Positions 42,681 to 52,762 are shown, counted from the first letter of the stretch. The stretch is 64,000 nucleotides of DNA from Fibrobacter sp. (GCA_017412605.1 JAFPWY010000010.1:296518-360517); one strand, 5' to 3'. Program-made: numbers and translations. Notes: a model not told the origin generated them from the sequence alone.

Positions 42681-42710
42681 TTGCTAACTTTTATCGTTTG
42701 CTCTTATAAT
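42681..42710 (+). promoter_or_regulatory. Sigma-70-like promoter in the clpB upstream region
   Basis: TTGCTA (42681-42686), spacer of 18, TATAAT (42705-42710). It lies 300 bases before clpB, so it would give a long leader or a small transcript. The stretch 42711-43017 holds a G9 tract (42836-42844), T-rich runs and the site at 42964; no open reading frame was found convincing there. Confidence 0.5.
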
Positions 42711-42963
42711 GTAGATTAGTATAGTCTAAATAGGTATATGTGGGGCTGTTTTCCGGTGTAAAGGTTTACAACGGAAAAGTTCCTTTTTAAGGGAAAAATG
42801 CGTTTTTTTTGAAAAAAAAGGTCTTAGGAGAAATAGGGGGGGGGTGTAGGGGTGTTGCCTTAATGAACAGGGGAGTGTCTTTTTTTGAAAGAATGCTGCG
42901 ATAAAATGCAACATTCTTTTGTTTTTTGGGCCTTTTTTGCTGTTTTTGCCTTTTTTGGGGTGT

Positions 42964-42979
42964 TGGCATGGCTTTTGCA
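42964..42979 (+). promoter_or_regulatory. Sigma-54-type promoter before clpB
   Basis: TGGCATG, four bases, TTGCA: the GG (42965-42966) and GC (42977-42978) elements have exactly ten bases between them, as required for -24/-12 promoters. Transcription would start near 42990, giving a leader of about 28 bases to the ATG at 43018. Confidence 0.5.
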
Positions 42980-43017
42980 CTGTAAATCGCGGTAAAAATG
43001 CAAAAATCGAGGTTTTT

Positions 43018-45570
43018 ATGTCCGATTTCAATAATGATGCAGAAAAAGTCTTGGCTAAAGCGCAGAGCCTGCGTGACCGTTGCTCGCATTCCTACCTGGG
43101 TGCAGCCCATTTGGCGGTTGGGCTTGTAGAAGGCCCGGATGCCACCTTGAAGAAACTCTACAAGTCGAAGGGCGCGAAGACGAACGAACTCCGCGGCAAG
43201 CTGGAGCCGTTCGTGCAGAAGATTCCACGTATGGAAGGTGTGAACCCCGACGTGGAACCCGATAACGACTTGAACCGTATTTTGCGTGCCTCTGTGCAGG
43301 CGGCACGTCAGGTGAACCGCATGGTGACCCCGGGCGATATGCTCGTGGCCTTGATGAAGTTCTCGGGCGACCGTGGCCTTGCGAAGGTGTTCGAAGATGC
43401 GCTCGGTTCCGTGGAAGTCGTGGAAACCTGGCTTTCGGACCCGTTTGCGGGTGCCGCGAATGCCGAAGAACAGTCTCCCTTGAAATTGTACGGGCGTGAA
43501 CTTGTGGAAATGGCTGCCGACGGAAAGCTTTCGCCGGTGATTGGCCGTGAAGAAGAAATCCGCCGCGTCATCTTGATCTTGAGCCGAAAGACGAAAAACA
43601 ACCCGTGCCTGGTCGGTGAACCTGGCGTGGGTAAGACCGCCATTGTCGAAGGGCTCGCCGAGCGAATCTATCGCGGCGATGTGCCTGACGCTCTGAAGGG
43701 CAAGAAGTTGTTTGCGCTGGATTTGTCTGCCTTGATGGCGGGTGCAAAGTACCGCGGCGATTTCGAAGAACGTTTGAAATCCGTGCTCGACGCGCTTGAA
43801 GAAGACGGCAATACCTTGCTGTTCATCGATGAAATCCACACCATCGTGGGTGCAGGCAAGACCGAGGGCTCCATGGACTTGGGCAATATGCTCAAGCCGA
43901 AACTGGCCCGTGGCGAACTGCACTGCATCGGTGCGACGACCACGCAGGAATACCGCAAGTACATCGAGAAGGATTCCGCCCTGGAGCGCCGTTTCCAGCC
44001 CGTGCAGGTTGACGAACCGAGCGAAGAAGAATCGATTTCGATTCTGCGTGGCATCAAGGACGGATTCGATGCGCACCACGGCGTGCGTCTGCACGACAAT
44101 GCGCTCGTGGCGGCGGTGAAACTTTCGAACCGCTACATCAGTGACCGTTTCTTGCCGGACAAGGCCATTGACTTGATTGACGAGGCCGCAAGCCTTGTGA
44201 AGACGCAGATGGATACGGTGCCGGAAGCCTTGGATACCTTGCAGCGTAAGGAACTCCAGATGAAAATCGAGGAGCAGGCCTTGGCGAAGGAAACTGACGA
44301 CACCAGTGTAAAGCGCTTGAAAGAGTTGCGCGAAGAACTCGCGACGACGGATGCCGCAGTCAAGCTGATGCAGGACCGCTGGCAGGAGAGGCGCGCGAAA
44401 AACGCCGAGTTGCAGGGGCTCAAGAAGTCCTTGCAGCAGGCGAAGGACGAGATGGAGCAGGCCGAAGCCCGCTACGACTTGAACCGCGCTGCCGAACTCA
44501 AGTACAACAAGATTGTGAACCTGGAAAAGGAAATCGCCGCGAAGACCGAAGAAATCAAGAAGTCCGCCGGCGACGGCGACCTGAGCGAAGAGGTGACCGA
44601 AGAGACGATTGCCCTTGTGGTGAGCCGTTGGACTGGAATTCCGGTGACGAAACTTTGTGAAGGCGAAAAGGCCAAGTTGTTGCACTTGGACGAACGCCTG
44701 CATGCCCGCGTGATTGGCCAGGACGAAGCTGTGGAAGCGGTTTCTGAAGCAATTCTCCGTAACCGTAGCGGACTTAGCCGCGAGAATGCGCCGATTGGTA
44801 GCTTCTTGTTCCTAGGCCCCACAGGTGTTGGCAAGACGGAATTGGCCCGCGCGCTTTCGACCGAACTGTTTGATAGCGAAGCGGCCCTGGTGCGTATCGA
44901 CATGAGCGAATACATGGAAAAGCACAGCGTCAGCCGCTTGATTGGTGCGCCTCCGGGATACGTGGGCTACGAAGAAGGCGGCCAGTTGACCGAAGCCGTG
45001 CGTACGCATCCGTACTGCGTGATTCTGCTCGACGAAATTGAGAAGGCTCACCCCGACGTGTTTAACACGCTGTTGCAGGTGCTTGACGACGGTCGACTAA
45101 CCGATGGCAAGGGCCGTACCGTGAACTTCAAGAACACCTTGATTCTGATGACGTCGAATCTGGGCGCCGCTCATTTCCAGAACCGCGCGGGTGATGCAAA
45201 GCCTGTGACCTTGAAGGAAATCGAGCCGGAACTCCGTGGCTTCTTCAGGCCGGAATTTTTGAACCGTTTGGACGAAGTGTTGGTGTTCCAGAGCTTAACG
45301 AAGCCGCAGATCAAGGACATCGTGAAACTCAAATTCAAGGGACTCGCCGAACGTGCCGCCCGTCAGGATTTGCAGCTCACGCTGACCGACAAGGCGCTCG
45401 AAGCGATTGCCGATGGGGCTTACCAGCCGGAATTCGGCGCACGTCCGATCCAGCGTTACCTGGAAAGGAACGTGGAACGCCCGCTGAGCCATGCAATCCT
45501 TGCAGGCGAAGTGAGTGCCGCAAAGCCGGTAACCATCGACTATGACGGCGAGAAATTTGTGGTTGAGTAG
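43018..45570 (+). CDS. clpB: ATP-dependent disaggregase ClpB
   Basis: An 850-residue Hsp100 chaperone that, with DnaK, resolves protein aggregates. Order of domains: Clp N-domain (1-145, [19 protein letters not shown]), first AAA+ module with Walker [10 protein letters not shown] at 200-208 and Walker [13 protein letters not shown], a full coiled-coil middle domain (about 395-515), second AAA+ module with Walker [10 protein letters not shown] at 600-608 and [13 protein letters not shown], and the C-terminal D2 small domain. The presence of the M-domain distinguishes ClpB from ClpA and ClpC. ATG at 43018 follows GAGG; an in-frame extension upstream is Phe-rich and improbable. A sigma-54-like promoter lies just upstream. 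Confidence 0.97.
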   Translation: MSDFNNDAEKVLAKAQSLRDRCSHSYLGAAHLAVGLVEGPDATLKKLYKSKGAKTNELRGKLEPFVQKIPRMEGVNPDVEPDNDLNRILRASVQAARQVNRMVTPGDMLVALMKFSGDRGLAKVFEDALGSVEVVETWLSDPFAGAANAEEQSPLKLYGRELVEMAADGKLSPVIGREEEIRRVILILSRKTKNNPCLVGEPGVGKTAIVEGLAERIYRGDVPDALKGKKLFALDLSALMAGAKYRGDFEERLKSVLDALEEDGNTLLFIDEIHTIVGAGKTEGSMDLGNMLKPKLARGELHCIGATTTQEYRKYIEKDSALERRFQPVQVDEPSEEESISILRGIKDGFDAHHGVRLHDNALVAAVKLSNRYISDRFLPDKAIDLIDEAASLVKTQMDTVPEALDTLQRKELQMKIEEQALAKETDDTSVKRLKELREELATTDAAVKLMQDRWQERRAKNAELQGLKKSLQQAKDEMEQAEARYDLNRAAELKYNKIVNLEKEIAAKTEEIKKSAGDGDLSEEVTEETIALVVSRWTGIPVTKLCEGEKAKLLHLDERLHARVIGQDEAVEAVSEAILRNRSGLSRENAPIGSFLFLGPTGVGKTELARALSTELFDSEAALVRIDMSEYMEKHSVSRLIGAPPGYVGYEEGGQLTEAVRTHPYCVILLDEIEKAHPDVFNTLLQVLDDGRLTDGKGRTVNFKNTLILMTSNLGAAHFQNRAGDAKPVTLKEIEPELRGFFRPEFLNRLDEVLVFQSLTKPQIKDIVKLKFKGLAERAARQDLQLTLTDKALEAIADGAYQPEFGARPIQRYLERNVERPLSHAILAGEVSAAKPVTIDYDGEKFVVE

Positions 45571-45671
45571 GGATTAGAGAATAGAGGCTAGAATCTAGTG
45601 AATAAGAATCACGCACTTCGTGCGTCTAATATTTATCTACCCCCTAGCCCCTAGATCCTAGATCCTAAAAA
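45571..45671. repeat. Dispersed palindromic element, copy 2
   Basis: Core TAGTGAATAAGAATCACGCA at 45596, closing with ACGCACTTCGTGCGT (to 45625). Left arm GATTAGAGAATAGAGGCTAG, right arm CCCCTAGCCCCTAGATCCTA and a further GATCCTA. The second hairpin present in copies 1 and 3 is missing here. It fills the gap between clpB and a convergent gene. Confidence 0.85.
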
Positions 45672-45673
45672 TC

Positions 45674-46372
45674 CTACAACGCTGTCATCACGTACAGGCC
45701 GATTCCCTTGCGGTTGTTGTTCTTCTTTTGCATGACCCCGATATCGAAGTCGAGACGGATTCGGGTACCTCCGAATGTGAACTCGAATTTAGGCAGGATG
45801 TCGATCATGAAGTCGTCGCGAAGGTGCCCTGCGCTTCCGGACGTGTTGACTTCGACCATGCAACGCAACAGTCTCCCGAAAATGAGTGTCGGGGTCATAC
45901 CCAATGCAAACTTTACATAGCCTCCGTCGCCAGTAACTCCGTCTAGGAAACCGGCGCGGGCTTCGTAATAATTCAGGAAATTTTTAGAAATGACTTGGTC
46001 GGAACCGAGCGTAAGCACAAGGGCGCTGCCGTTGTTTCTGTTGAGACCAAAGTAACCGTCCAGTTCGAAAAAGGAGGCTGAGTTGAACCGGAAGCGTCCG
46101 CCGATGTCAAGGGAGGCCTGCATGTGGTCCATTTTGTCGTACGTCTGAATATTGACTTTGGAGCCGACGTCAAAATTCTTTGTTAGCCCGCTTGTGAGGT
46201 TGATGGGGAAAAGGACATTTGGGTCATAGTCTGAACGCATTCCGAATCCGAACCCTAATTTGGGGGAGGGGCGGCTATCGGGGCCGAATGTATAGCGCAT
46301 GTCCCAGATGTTGTCGAGGGCAAATACATTTGTAGCCAGAATAACGAATAGGGCTGTGAGGACTTTTCTCAT
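45674..46372 (-). CDS. Predicted outer-membrane beta-barrel protein
   Basis: A 232-residue exported protein. Signal peptide MRKVLTALFVILATNVFA. The mature protein is made of alternating strands: KLGFGFGMRSDYDPNV, LTSGLTKNFDVGSKVNIQTY, ASLDIGGRFRFNSASFFELDGYFG (cut), FEFTFGGTRIRLDFDIGV and GIGLYVMTAL at the end. An eight- to ten-stranded barrel is likely. There is a single ligand-like polar turn MQKKNNNRKG. No family recognised beyond the barrel. It converges with clpB and is divergent from hisC, with a promoter region of 44 bases. Confidence 0.72.
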   Translation of the reverse strand: MRKVLTALFVILATNVFALDNIWDMRYTFGPDSRPSPKLGFGFGMRSDYDPNVLFPINLTSGLTKNFDVGSKVNIQTYDKMDHMQASLDIGGRFRFNSASFFELDGYFGLNRNNGSALVLTLGSDQVISKNFLNYYEARAGFLDGVTGDGGYVKFALGMTPTLIFGRLLRCMVEVNTSGSAGHLRDDFMIDILPKFEFTFGGTRIRLDFDIGVMQKKNNNRKGIGLYVMTAL

Positions 46373-46416
46373 ACGCCTAAAAGTTAGCTAAATTTATCGC
46401 GTAAATTGAGGTAAAC

Positions 46417-47505
46417 ATGATTGAACCGCGTCCAGAACTTTCAAAATTGTCTGATTACGTTCCCGGAAAATCCATCGAGGAAATCCGCGAGCGCTACGGC
46501 CTGAACCGCATTGTCAAGCTTGCGTCCAACGAGAATCCGCTGGGTGCATCTCCGAAGGCGGTCGAGGCGTTCCACCAGATTGCGGACAGTCTGCACCTCT
46601 ACCCGCGTGGCGATGCTCCGAAGCTGATTGACGCCATTGCGCAGAAATTCGGGGTGAAGACTTCGCAGATTATCATCGGTAACGGCTCCGACGAGATTAT
46701 CGATATGATCGGCAAGGCGTTCATCCGCCAGGGCGACAACTGCGTGGGCATTACGCCGACGTTCTCCGTATACAAGTTTACGACGCTTTCGAACGGCGCC
46801 GAATTCATCGGTGTGGGCGAGGGCGATGCGAAAACTTCGCTTGATGACTTGGCGAAGGCCATTGACGGCAATACCCGCGTAGCCTTCATCTGCAACCCGA
46901 ACAATCCGACGGGCACGTACTACACCGAATCCGAAATTCGCGAATTCCTGAAGAAGGTTCCGCAGAATGTGCTGGTGTTCCTGGATGAAGCCTACTCGGA
47001 GTTCGCCACCGCTGCGGATTATCCGAACATGTTTGGTGCCCTTGATGAGTATCCGAACCTTTTCATCAACAGAACGTTCAGCAAGATTTATGGGCTTGCC
47101 GGTTTGCGTATCGGTTATGCTATCGCGAGTACGGATGTGGTGCGCCACCTCTGGAAGGTCAAGCCCCCGTTTGACGTGAACCAGGCTGCGCAGGTGGCTG
47201 CGATTGCCGCCCTCGGCGACGAGGAACACGTGCAGAATACCCGCAAGATGAATGCCGAAGGCGTGAAGGTGCTGACGGATGCTTTTGAATCATTCGGCTT
47301 CAAGGTGCTTCCGACGCAGGCGAACTTTATTTGTGTGCGCATCGGCGAACGTGCGAAGGAAATGGTGGCCTTCCTGGAACAAAACGGCATGATTATCCGC
47401 GGACTGACGAGCTTCGGCATGCCCGAACATGTGCGTATTACGCTTGGTAAGCCCGAAGAGAATGCTTTCTTGCTGGAACTCGTGAAGAAGTGGCTGGAGG
47501 CGTAA
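46417..47505 (+). CDS. hisC: Histidinol-phosphate aminotransferase
   Basis: A 362-residue PLP enzyme (fold type I, class II) converting imidazole acetol phosphate to histidinol phosphate. The N-terminal KLASNENPLGASP, GNGSDEII near residue 88, CNPNNPTGTYY near 163, FLDEAYSEF near 190, and RTFSKIYGLAGLRIGY with the PLP lysine K223 are all present. Length is normal. ATG at 46417 follows GAGG. hisN follows after one base, and its ribosome-binding site lies inside hisC, which supports a histidine-pathway role over aromatic aminotransferase activity. Confidence 0.96.
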   Translation: MIEPRPELSKLSDYVPGKSIEEIRERYGLNRIVKLASNENPLGASPKAVEAFHQIADSLHLYPRGDAPKLIDAIAQKFGVKTSQIIIGNGSDEIIDMIGKAFIRQGDNCVGITPTFSVYKFTTLSNGAEFIGVGEGDAKTSLDDLAKAIDGNTRVAFICNPNNPTGTYYTESEIREFLKKVPQNVLVFLDEAYSEFATAADYPNMFGALDEYPNLFINRTFSKIYGLAGLRIGYAIASTDVVRHLWKVKPPFDVNQAAQVAAIAALGDEEHVQNTRKMNAEGVKVLTDAFESFGFKVLPTQANFICVRIGERAKEMVAFLEQNGMIIRGLTSFGMPEHVRITLGKPEENAFLLELVKKWLEA

Positions 47506-47506
47506 C

Positions 47507-48313
47507 ATGGCCGACAACTCTGAACTGCTACAAATCGCGCTCAAGACGGCGGAAATGGCTCAGGAAAATATCCTGAAGTTTTTCCAGACGGGAGTGGGCG
47601 TCGAATGGAAAAAAGACAACACTCCGGTGACGATTGCCGACAAGAGTACGGAAGAACTTGCCCGCGAATTCTGGGCCAAGGAGACTCCGGGTTTCGGCGT
47701 GATTGGCGAGGAATTCGGAATCGAGAGCCCCGATGCGGAATACCAGTGGGTTATCGACCCGATTGACGGCACGAAGGCTTTCGTGCATGGCGTTCCTCTG
47801 TTCGGCACGCTCATTGCGCTCTACAAGAAAAATGTTCCCGTGTGTTCCCTTATCCGCATTCCGGCAATGAATACGGCCGTGTGGGCGGTGAACGGCGGCG
47901 GCGCTTTCTTGGACGGTCGTCCGGTGAACTGCTCGAAGGTGGAAAAGATCGAAGACGCACTCGTGCTTTCGGGTACGGTCAACACGATGGAAGACAAGGG
48001 CTTTGGCGAAGGTTTTGCGAAGCTTCGTCGCAGTGCACGCTTGCATCGCGGTTGGGGTGATTGCTACGGCTATTACCTCGTGGCTGCTGGCCGTGCCGAA
48101 ATCATGGTGGATCCTGTCGTTTCGCTTTGGGACATCGCTCCGTATCCGCTGCTGTTCGCAGAAGCCGGTGGCAAGTTCAGCACCATCGACGGCAAGACGG
48201 AACTTTTCGATGCAAACGGCAAGCCCACGGCCCCGATTTACGAAGGCTTTACGAGTGTCGCAACGAATGGCACCTTGCACGAAGTCACGCTGAAGGCTCT
48301 TTCCGAAAAGTAA
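47507..48313 (+). CDS. hisN: Inositol-monophosphatase-family histidinol phosphatase
   Basis: A 268-residue Mg-dependent phosphatase of the IMPase fold. Metal-site motifs: VIGEEFG near residue 66, WVIDPIDGTKAFVHG near 84-95, and SLWDIAPYPLLFAEAGG near 205. These match HisN, and the position directly behind hisC (one base gap, GGAGG inside hisC) makes histidinol-phosphate the likely substrate. The product histidinol would go to HisD, which is not in the window. Alternative IMPase substrates cannot be excluded from sequence alone. It converges with comEC after 19 bases. Confidence 0.9.
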   Translation: MADNSELLQIALKTAEMAQENILKFFQTGVGVEWKKDNTPVTIADKSTEELAREFWAKETPGFGVIGEEFGIESPDAEYQWVIDPIDGTKAFVHGVPLFGTLIALYKKNVPVCSLIRIPAMNTAVWAVNGGGAFLDGRPVNCSKVEKIEDALVLSGTVNTMEDKGFGEGFAKLRRSARLHRGWGDCYGYYLVAAGRAEIMVDPVVSLWDIAPYPLLFAEAGGKFSTIDGKTELFDANGKPTAPIYEGFTSVATNGTLHEVTLKALSEK

Positions 48314-48332
48314 TCTTTCAAAAAATGTGGAC

Positions 48333-50843
48333 CTATTCCAGCATGGTCTGGATAATGGTGGTGTCTTCGGAGAACGTAATTGATATGCTTCCCCGTTCAG
48401 CCGTGTTGATGTAGGGAATGTTCAACGAATCGAGCCGCTGCACGACTTCTTTGCTCGGATGGCGGAACCGGTTGTTTTTCCCGCTCGGGATGATGGCGTA
48501 CGTGGGATCGACTGCATTCAAGAACGGTACGCTGCTCGATGTCTTGGAACCGTGGTGCCCGAGTTTTAGCACGTCGCTTTTCAGATAAGCATCTGTTTTC
48601 ATGATTTCTTTTTCGCCTTTGACGGTGAGGTCTCCGGTGAGGACGGCGGAATGCCCGAGCCCTTTGAGCCGAAGCGTAATGCTCCCTTCGTTGGCTTCGA
48701 CGCAGATGTCGTTTCGCGGGTGGATGGTCTGCATTTCGAAATAGGTTTCTTTCCACAGGATGCCGCGGTGGATTTTTCGGATGGGAATGTTTCTTTTCCG
48801 TGCTTCTTGGATGACTTGTTGCCATTCGGGTTTGCGTTCCTTGATGGCGCAGTCGCTTGCCCAAAGTTCCTTGACGGGGAACGTTTTCAGGATGGATTTG
48901 GCACCGCCGAAATGGTCCTTGTCGGGGTGCGTGATGATGAGCGCGTCGAGTTCCCGCACGCCGATGTGATGCAGAAATGGAACGATGATGTCTTTGCCGG
49001 AATCTTGCCTGCTGTTGTCACCGGCGTCCACGAGGAAATGCCTGCCCGATGGAGCCTCGACGAGATGGCTGTCGCCTTGCCCGACGTCGATGGTCGTCAG
49101 TTTCCATGTCGGGTGCATCGCTTTGGCGTAGCTGTTGTAGCAGAATAACCCGGCGAAAAGGGCTAGGCACGAGACGCAATAGATACGGGCAATTCGGTTG
49201 CGCCGGATTGCGGGAATGAAGGCCAGCGCGAAGCCGATGAGCAAAAGGATGGCCGGGTTGAACGGCCCGATGGTGACGGAGGCGATAGAGGAATCCGAGA
49301 TGAGTCGAGTAAGGAGGCTTGCTAGGCGCAAAAAGAAACTGGCGGCGTAGCAGAAGTGTTCGCGAAGAAAGTCGATAGGTGAAATCAGGGCGAAAAGGCC
49401 TGCCTGCATGCCCCACGAAATTCCGGGAACGACCACGATGTTCCCGAGCCAAGCCATCGGGGAGAGCGTCTTGAAATGGTGGACGAGGAACGGTGCTGTG
49501 GCGAGGGTGGCGCACAAGGTGACGTACGTGGGGTCGATGGCGAAAGCCCGGAGGGTGTTCCAGAGTTTGTTCTTTTTCAGGGATTCCGGGAAGTTGACGA
49601 ACGGGTTGAGCGGGCTTCCGATAAGGATGCCCGCGGTGGCGGCGACGGAGAGTTGGAAGCCGGGATTCCAGAGGATGCCCGGCTCGGGGAGCAGAATGAT
49701 AATGAGGGCGACCCCGAGGCTGTTCATTGTGTTGGCGGGGCGCTGGAAGAGCGCGCCGATTTGCGGTACGGAGAACATGAGGACGGCGCGGCGTACGGCG
49801 GGGGAACCGCCTGTGACGGGAATGTAGAGGAACAGCAAGGCGACGGCGATAATCCGTACGGCGCGCAGGGGGAGCCCGGTCGCCTTGAGAAAAATCATGA
49901 GGATGCCTGCGAGGAGGACGACGTGAAAACCGCTGATGGCAAGTACATGCACGAGTCCGGACCGCTGGAAATCGCTGCGGAGAGCTTCGGGAATGCCGCT
50001 CCGATCGCCGGCGAGAAGGCCCAGCAGGAGTCCGGTCTCGGCTGGGTCGAGGTAGTCGGCGAAGCGAGTCTGTATCCACTTGCGGAAGTTGGCGAAAGTC
50101 CGTTCGGGTGTCCAACTACTGCCGACAATCTTGTAGTCGTTGAAACGCCCGTAGGCGGCGAATCCCTGGCTCTTGAGCCAGCCGCGGGTGTCGAACGCGC
50201 CCGGCACCCGCGGGGGCGACACCGGGTACCACGATGCGCTGTAGCATAGGGTGTCGCCCGAATTCGCCGCCCTCGCCGTGGTTGCCTTTGTTGCCCAAGG
50301 TGGCGCGACGATTGGTCTGCTTGTCACGGAATACAAATCCAGAGGCTGACCCGCACTGTTCACGTCTGCAAAAACCATGGGTTCCTGCTTTTCGTTTAGA
50401 GTTTTTTTCTCTTTTGACTTGTTCTGCATCTTGCGTTCGGCAATCCTTACACGGTAGGTCGCGTTACCGTTCCATGTCTCCACGATGTAGGCGTTTCCCT
50501 TGGCTCTGCGGATGACTGATTCTACTCGTCCGCATCCGTCTTTGGGGGGAATACTTTCTCCAGGTTCGTATGCAGAACTTTTGTTCGTTAGAGGAAGTTT
50601 TTGCCATGCGGGATTGTGTGCAGAGTCATAGCTCACGATACCTGCGGCAAGGCTCAGGAATACAACCCATTGCCTTGAACGCGGAAAGAAGTGGTTCGCA
50701 ATTGCTAGAGTAAGTAGGAGTGCCGGTGCATAGGTCTGAAAGTCAAAACTGGCGTATGTTCCCATGAGAACAAGTGCACTCATGAGAGCCGGCTTGCCAA
50801 CGATAGGGGCTAGCAGTTCGGTAAATGTGTGTTTTACGGACAT
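48333..50843 (-). CDS. comEC: ComEC/Rec2-type DNA uptake channel
   Basis: An 836-residue inner-membrane protein that moves single-stranded DNA into the cytoplasm in natural transformation. The N-terminal membrane segments and DUF4131-like OB domain (about 40-250) are followed by the competence domain (TGLLLGLLAGDRSGIPEAL, HVLAISGFHVVLLAG, RAVLMFSVPQIG) and a C-terminal metallo-beta-lactamase domain (TTIDVGQGDSHLVEAPSG, FLVDAGDN, ITHPDKDHFGG). The full set is present. ATG at 50843 has AGGAAG five bases upstream; the longer frame to 51068 runs into the divergent gene and is rejected. No other competence gene is near. Confidence 0.93.
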   Translation of the reverse strand: MSVKHTFTELLAPIVGKPALMSALVLMGTYASFDFQTYAPALLLTLAIANHFFPRSRQWVVFLSLAAGIVSYDSAHNPAWQKLPLTNKSSAYEPGESIPPKDGCGRVESVIRRAKGNAYIVETWNGNATYRVRIAERKMQNKSKEKKTLNEKQEPMVFADVNSAGQPLDLYSVTSRPIVAPPWATKATTARAANSGDTLCYSASWYPVSPPRVPGAFDTRGWLKSQGFAAYGRFNDYKIVGSSWTPERTFANFRKWIQTRFADYLDPAETGLLLGLLAGDRSGIPEALRSDFQRSGLVHVLAISGFHVVLLAGILMIFLKATGLPLRAVRIIAVALLFLYIPVTGGSPAVRRAVLMFSVPQIGALFQRPANTMNSLGVALIIILLPEPGILWNPGFQLSVAATAGILIGSPLNPFVNFPESLKKNKLWNTLRAFAIDPTYVTLCATLATAPFLVHHFKTLSPMAWLGNIVVVPGISWGMQAGLFALISPIDFLREHFCYAASFFLRLASLLTRLISDSSIASVTIGPFNPAILLLIGFALAFIPAIRRNRIARIYCVSCLALFAGLFCYNSYAKAMHPTWKLTTIDVGQGDSHLVEAPSGRHFLVDAGDNSRQDSGKDIIVPFLHHIGVRELDALIITHPDKDHFGGAKSILKTFPVKELWASDCAIKERKPEWQQVIQEARKRNIPIRKIHRGILWKETYFEMQTIHPRNDICVEANEGSITLRLKGLGHSAVLTGDLTVKGEKEIMKTDAYLKSDVLKLGHHGSKTSSSVPFLNAVDPTYAIIPSGKNNRFRHPSKEVVQRLDSLNIPYINTAERGSISITFSEDTTIIQTMLE

Positions 50844-50922
50844 TAGTGCTTCCTGAATTTTTAAGAACATTTTTTCTATTTTTTTTTGTACATTGTATAT
50901 GTTCACTCTTATAAGACGTTTC

Positions 50923-52206
50923 ATGAAGCTTTTTTGTCTTGAAAAAATTTTTTTATTGTTCTTTTTTGCGATATGCATTGTTGCATGCGGAACGGTTGAA
51001 CCTCCCGAAGCGGATGAGAGGTTTGTTCCTGATGGTAGCTTGAGGTTTACTCTTGTTCCTAATGACAATGTTCCGGGAGATTCGATTGATGCGAATCTTG
51101 CTCATGGGGTGAGAATATTTGTCCATCCAAAAGCCCATTATGAACTTTCGTTTGATAAAGACGTCTATGCTCAGGAGAAACCCCAGCTGCGCTTGTTCCG
51201 TGTCTACTGGAATGAACGCGTAAAGAATTATTTCCCTTCTTGGGTTCGCACCATCAATCCCACTGAAGAAAATGGTCGCTACGTATATAATTTTGTATGT
51301 GAAGAAAACGACCGCGCTATTTGGGTGACAAGTCTCAACGATGGCGATGACTTTTACAGCGGTAAGACCAGAAACGTTCGGCTTAAGGCCAGTGGCGCAT
51401 ATTCCAAGCATTTCTCGATCAACTTGATTGTAGCTGGGAAAATCAAGGATCTCGATGTCAGCTATGATAGTCTTGCCCAGATGCTCCAGCAAGGTTTCGA
51501 CCGATATTATACGAGCGTAAAGGTGGATACCGTCTATGTGCGTTTTGCAAATGAACATCCGATTCTTGGGAAAAAGTATCCAAAAACGGAGCCGTGGATT
51601 GCAGGGCGAACCTCCGATGATCAGATGATGGTGGAACTGGGTGGATGGCCCGAGCCGGATGTTTATGATGCGTTGGATATTGTTCTTGTTCACCGGTTCA
51701 AGCAAGAAGGATTGCTTGGCCTGTCGGACTTGTTTGGCGCCAACTTAGCTGGCGGTAGTGGAAGTACGGTTGTTGTCGCAAACCATAATCGACAGGATGG
51801 CGAAGACATGGTTATCAGTGCGGAACGTATTGTGTATACAGCATTGCATGAAACCGGACATTTCTTTGGACTCCGCCATACGACAGCAACTTATTCGGAC
51901 CAGTTGTCAAATGGAGACTATTCGATTTTTGATGACGGATTCTCTGATACTCCCTATTGTTTTGAAAAGGCGAGCACCAAGGCCATGCGGACAAAGAAGA
52001 ATGTGGTTGCCGATTTTAGACAACCTTTCCACCAGTTGGCCCCTCGCTTCGATATCTCGGTATACCCCAAAGCGGATATGAATATCTCCGCCTGTCCTGA
52101 TGCGCCTAATATCATGTTCCCCATGGAATCCGATACGAAAGTTGTCGGTTTTAGCGCACAGCAACTTGAGGTCATTCAAACGAATCTTACGATTATGCCT
52201 CATTAG
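50923..52206 (+). CDS. Metzincin-type zinc metalloprotease lipoprotein
   Basis: A 427-residue lipoprotein with lipobox I19-V20-A21-C22 when started at ATG 50923 (ATG at 50899 is an alternative). The metal site HETGHFFGLRH is at residues 309-319, the HExxHxxGxxH signature of metzincins. NIMFPMES near 405 is a candidate Met-turn. The 280 residues before it form beta-rich domains (RIFVHPKAHYELSFDKD, WVTSLNDGDDFYSG). The C-terminal VVGFSAQQLEVIQTNL resembles the helix after the Met-turn in such proteins. It likely acts outside the outer membrane or in the periplasm. Substrate unknown. Divergent from comEC. Confidence 0.88.
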   Translation: MKLFCLEKIFLLFFFAICIVACGTVEPPEADERFVPDGSLRFTLVPNDNVPGDSIDANLAHGVRIFVHPKAHYELSFDKDVYAQEKPQLRLFRVYWNERVKNYFPSWVRTINPTEENGRYVYNFVCEENDRAIWVTSLNDGDDFYSGKTRNVRLKASGAYSKHFSINLIVAGKIKDLDVSYDSLAQMLQQGFDRYYTSVKVDTVYVRFANEHPILGKKYPKTEPWIAGRTSDDQMMVELGGWPEPDVYDALDIVLVHRFKQEGLLGLSDLFGANLAGGSGSTVVVANHNRQDGEDMVISAERIVYTALHETGHFFGLRHTTATYSDQLSNGDYSIFDDGFSDTPYCFEKASTKAMRTKKNVVADFRQPFHQLAPRFDISVYPKADMNISACPDAPNIMFPMESDTKVVGFSAQQLEVIQTNLTIMPH

Positions 52207-52219
52207 GCTAGGCGGAATA

Positions 52220-52762
52220 ATGATTGCTTCGCAGTTTTCAGAACAGGTTCAGCTTATCGCTTTTATTTTGCAAAAGGGAGAATGCTGGGACAACACTGTT
52301 ATTGATGCGCTAGAAAGAACTTGGGGCCCGATTCGTCATAGGGGTAAACTTTTTGCATTCGACCGCACCGGATATTATGAACCCGAAATGGGGACAGACC
52401 TTTATCGCGGAGTGGTTTCGTTCGAGAAGACGATCCCTGCAGAATCTATTGCTCAGGAAAAAGAACGGAGCAATGCATTGGAACTTTCGTTGGCGGCAGG
52501 GCAGTCGGAAGTCGAACGCTGTGTGAACATCGATATCGGTTACATGGACCTGGACAAGGTTGTCCTGCCCAGTTACAAGAGAGGTCCCTACAAACTCTAT
52601 GCTGGCAAAGGTGTTTGGCTAGACATGCTTTTGACCTATTCCAAGGGCGTTTTTCACCCGACAAAGTGGGCTTTTGAGGATTTTGTGAGGAATCCGTACC
52701 AGCATGACCTGCAATTAATTCGCGAAAAGTTCAAGAAAGCGGGTTTGTCTGTCGGTGTGTAA
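52220..52762 (+). CDS. DUF4416 family protein
   Basis: A 180-residue cytoplasmic protein. The stretch LIAFILQKGECWDNTVIDALERTWGPI at the N-terminus, FDRTGYYEPEMGTDLYRGVVSFEKTI (cut), CVNIDIGYMDLDKVVL and RGPYKLYAGKGVWLDMLLTYSKG match the DUF4416 family as I know it. No function is established for it. ATG at 52220 follows GGCGG. It is 13 bases behind the metzincin gene and 26 bases before a lipoprotein gene, in a co-directional run. No catalytic motif could be pointed out. Confidence 0.83.
   Translation: MIASQFSEQVQLIAFILQKGECWDNTVIDALERTWGPIRHRGKLFAFDRTGYYEPEMGTDLYRGVVSFEKTIPAESIAQEKERSNALELSLAAGQSEVERCVNIDIGYMDLDKVVLPSYKRGPYKLYAGKGVWLDMLLTYSKGVFHPTKWAFEDFVRNPYQHDLQLIREKFKKAGLSVGV

Noticed and set aside
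42711..42963. Possible small gene in the gap before clpB
   Set aside because: The only frames are Phe/Lys homopolymer-driven and lack ribosome-binding sites.
42787..44703. A 638-residue frame opposite clpB
   Set aside because: Shadow of clpB; Phe/His/Arg-rich and with poly-Lys at its end from intergenic sequence.
50844..51068. N-terminal extension of comEC by 75 residues
   Set aside because: It would overlap the divergent lipoprotein gene, is Lys/Asn-rich and has no ribosome-binding site; ATG at 50843 has AGGAAG.
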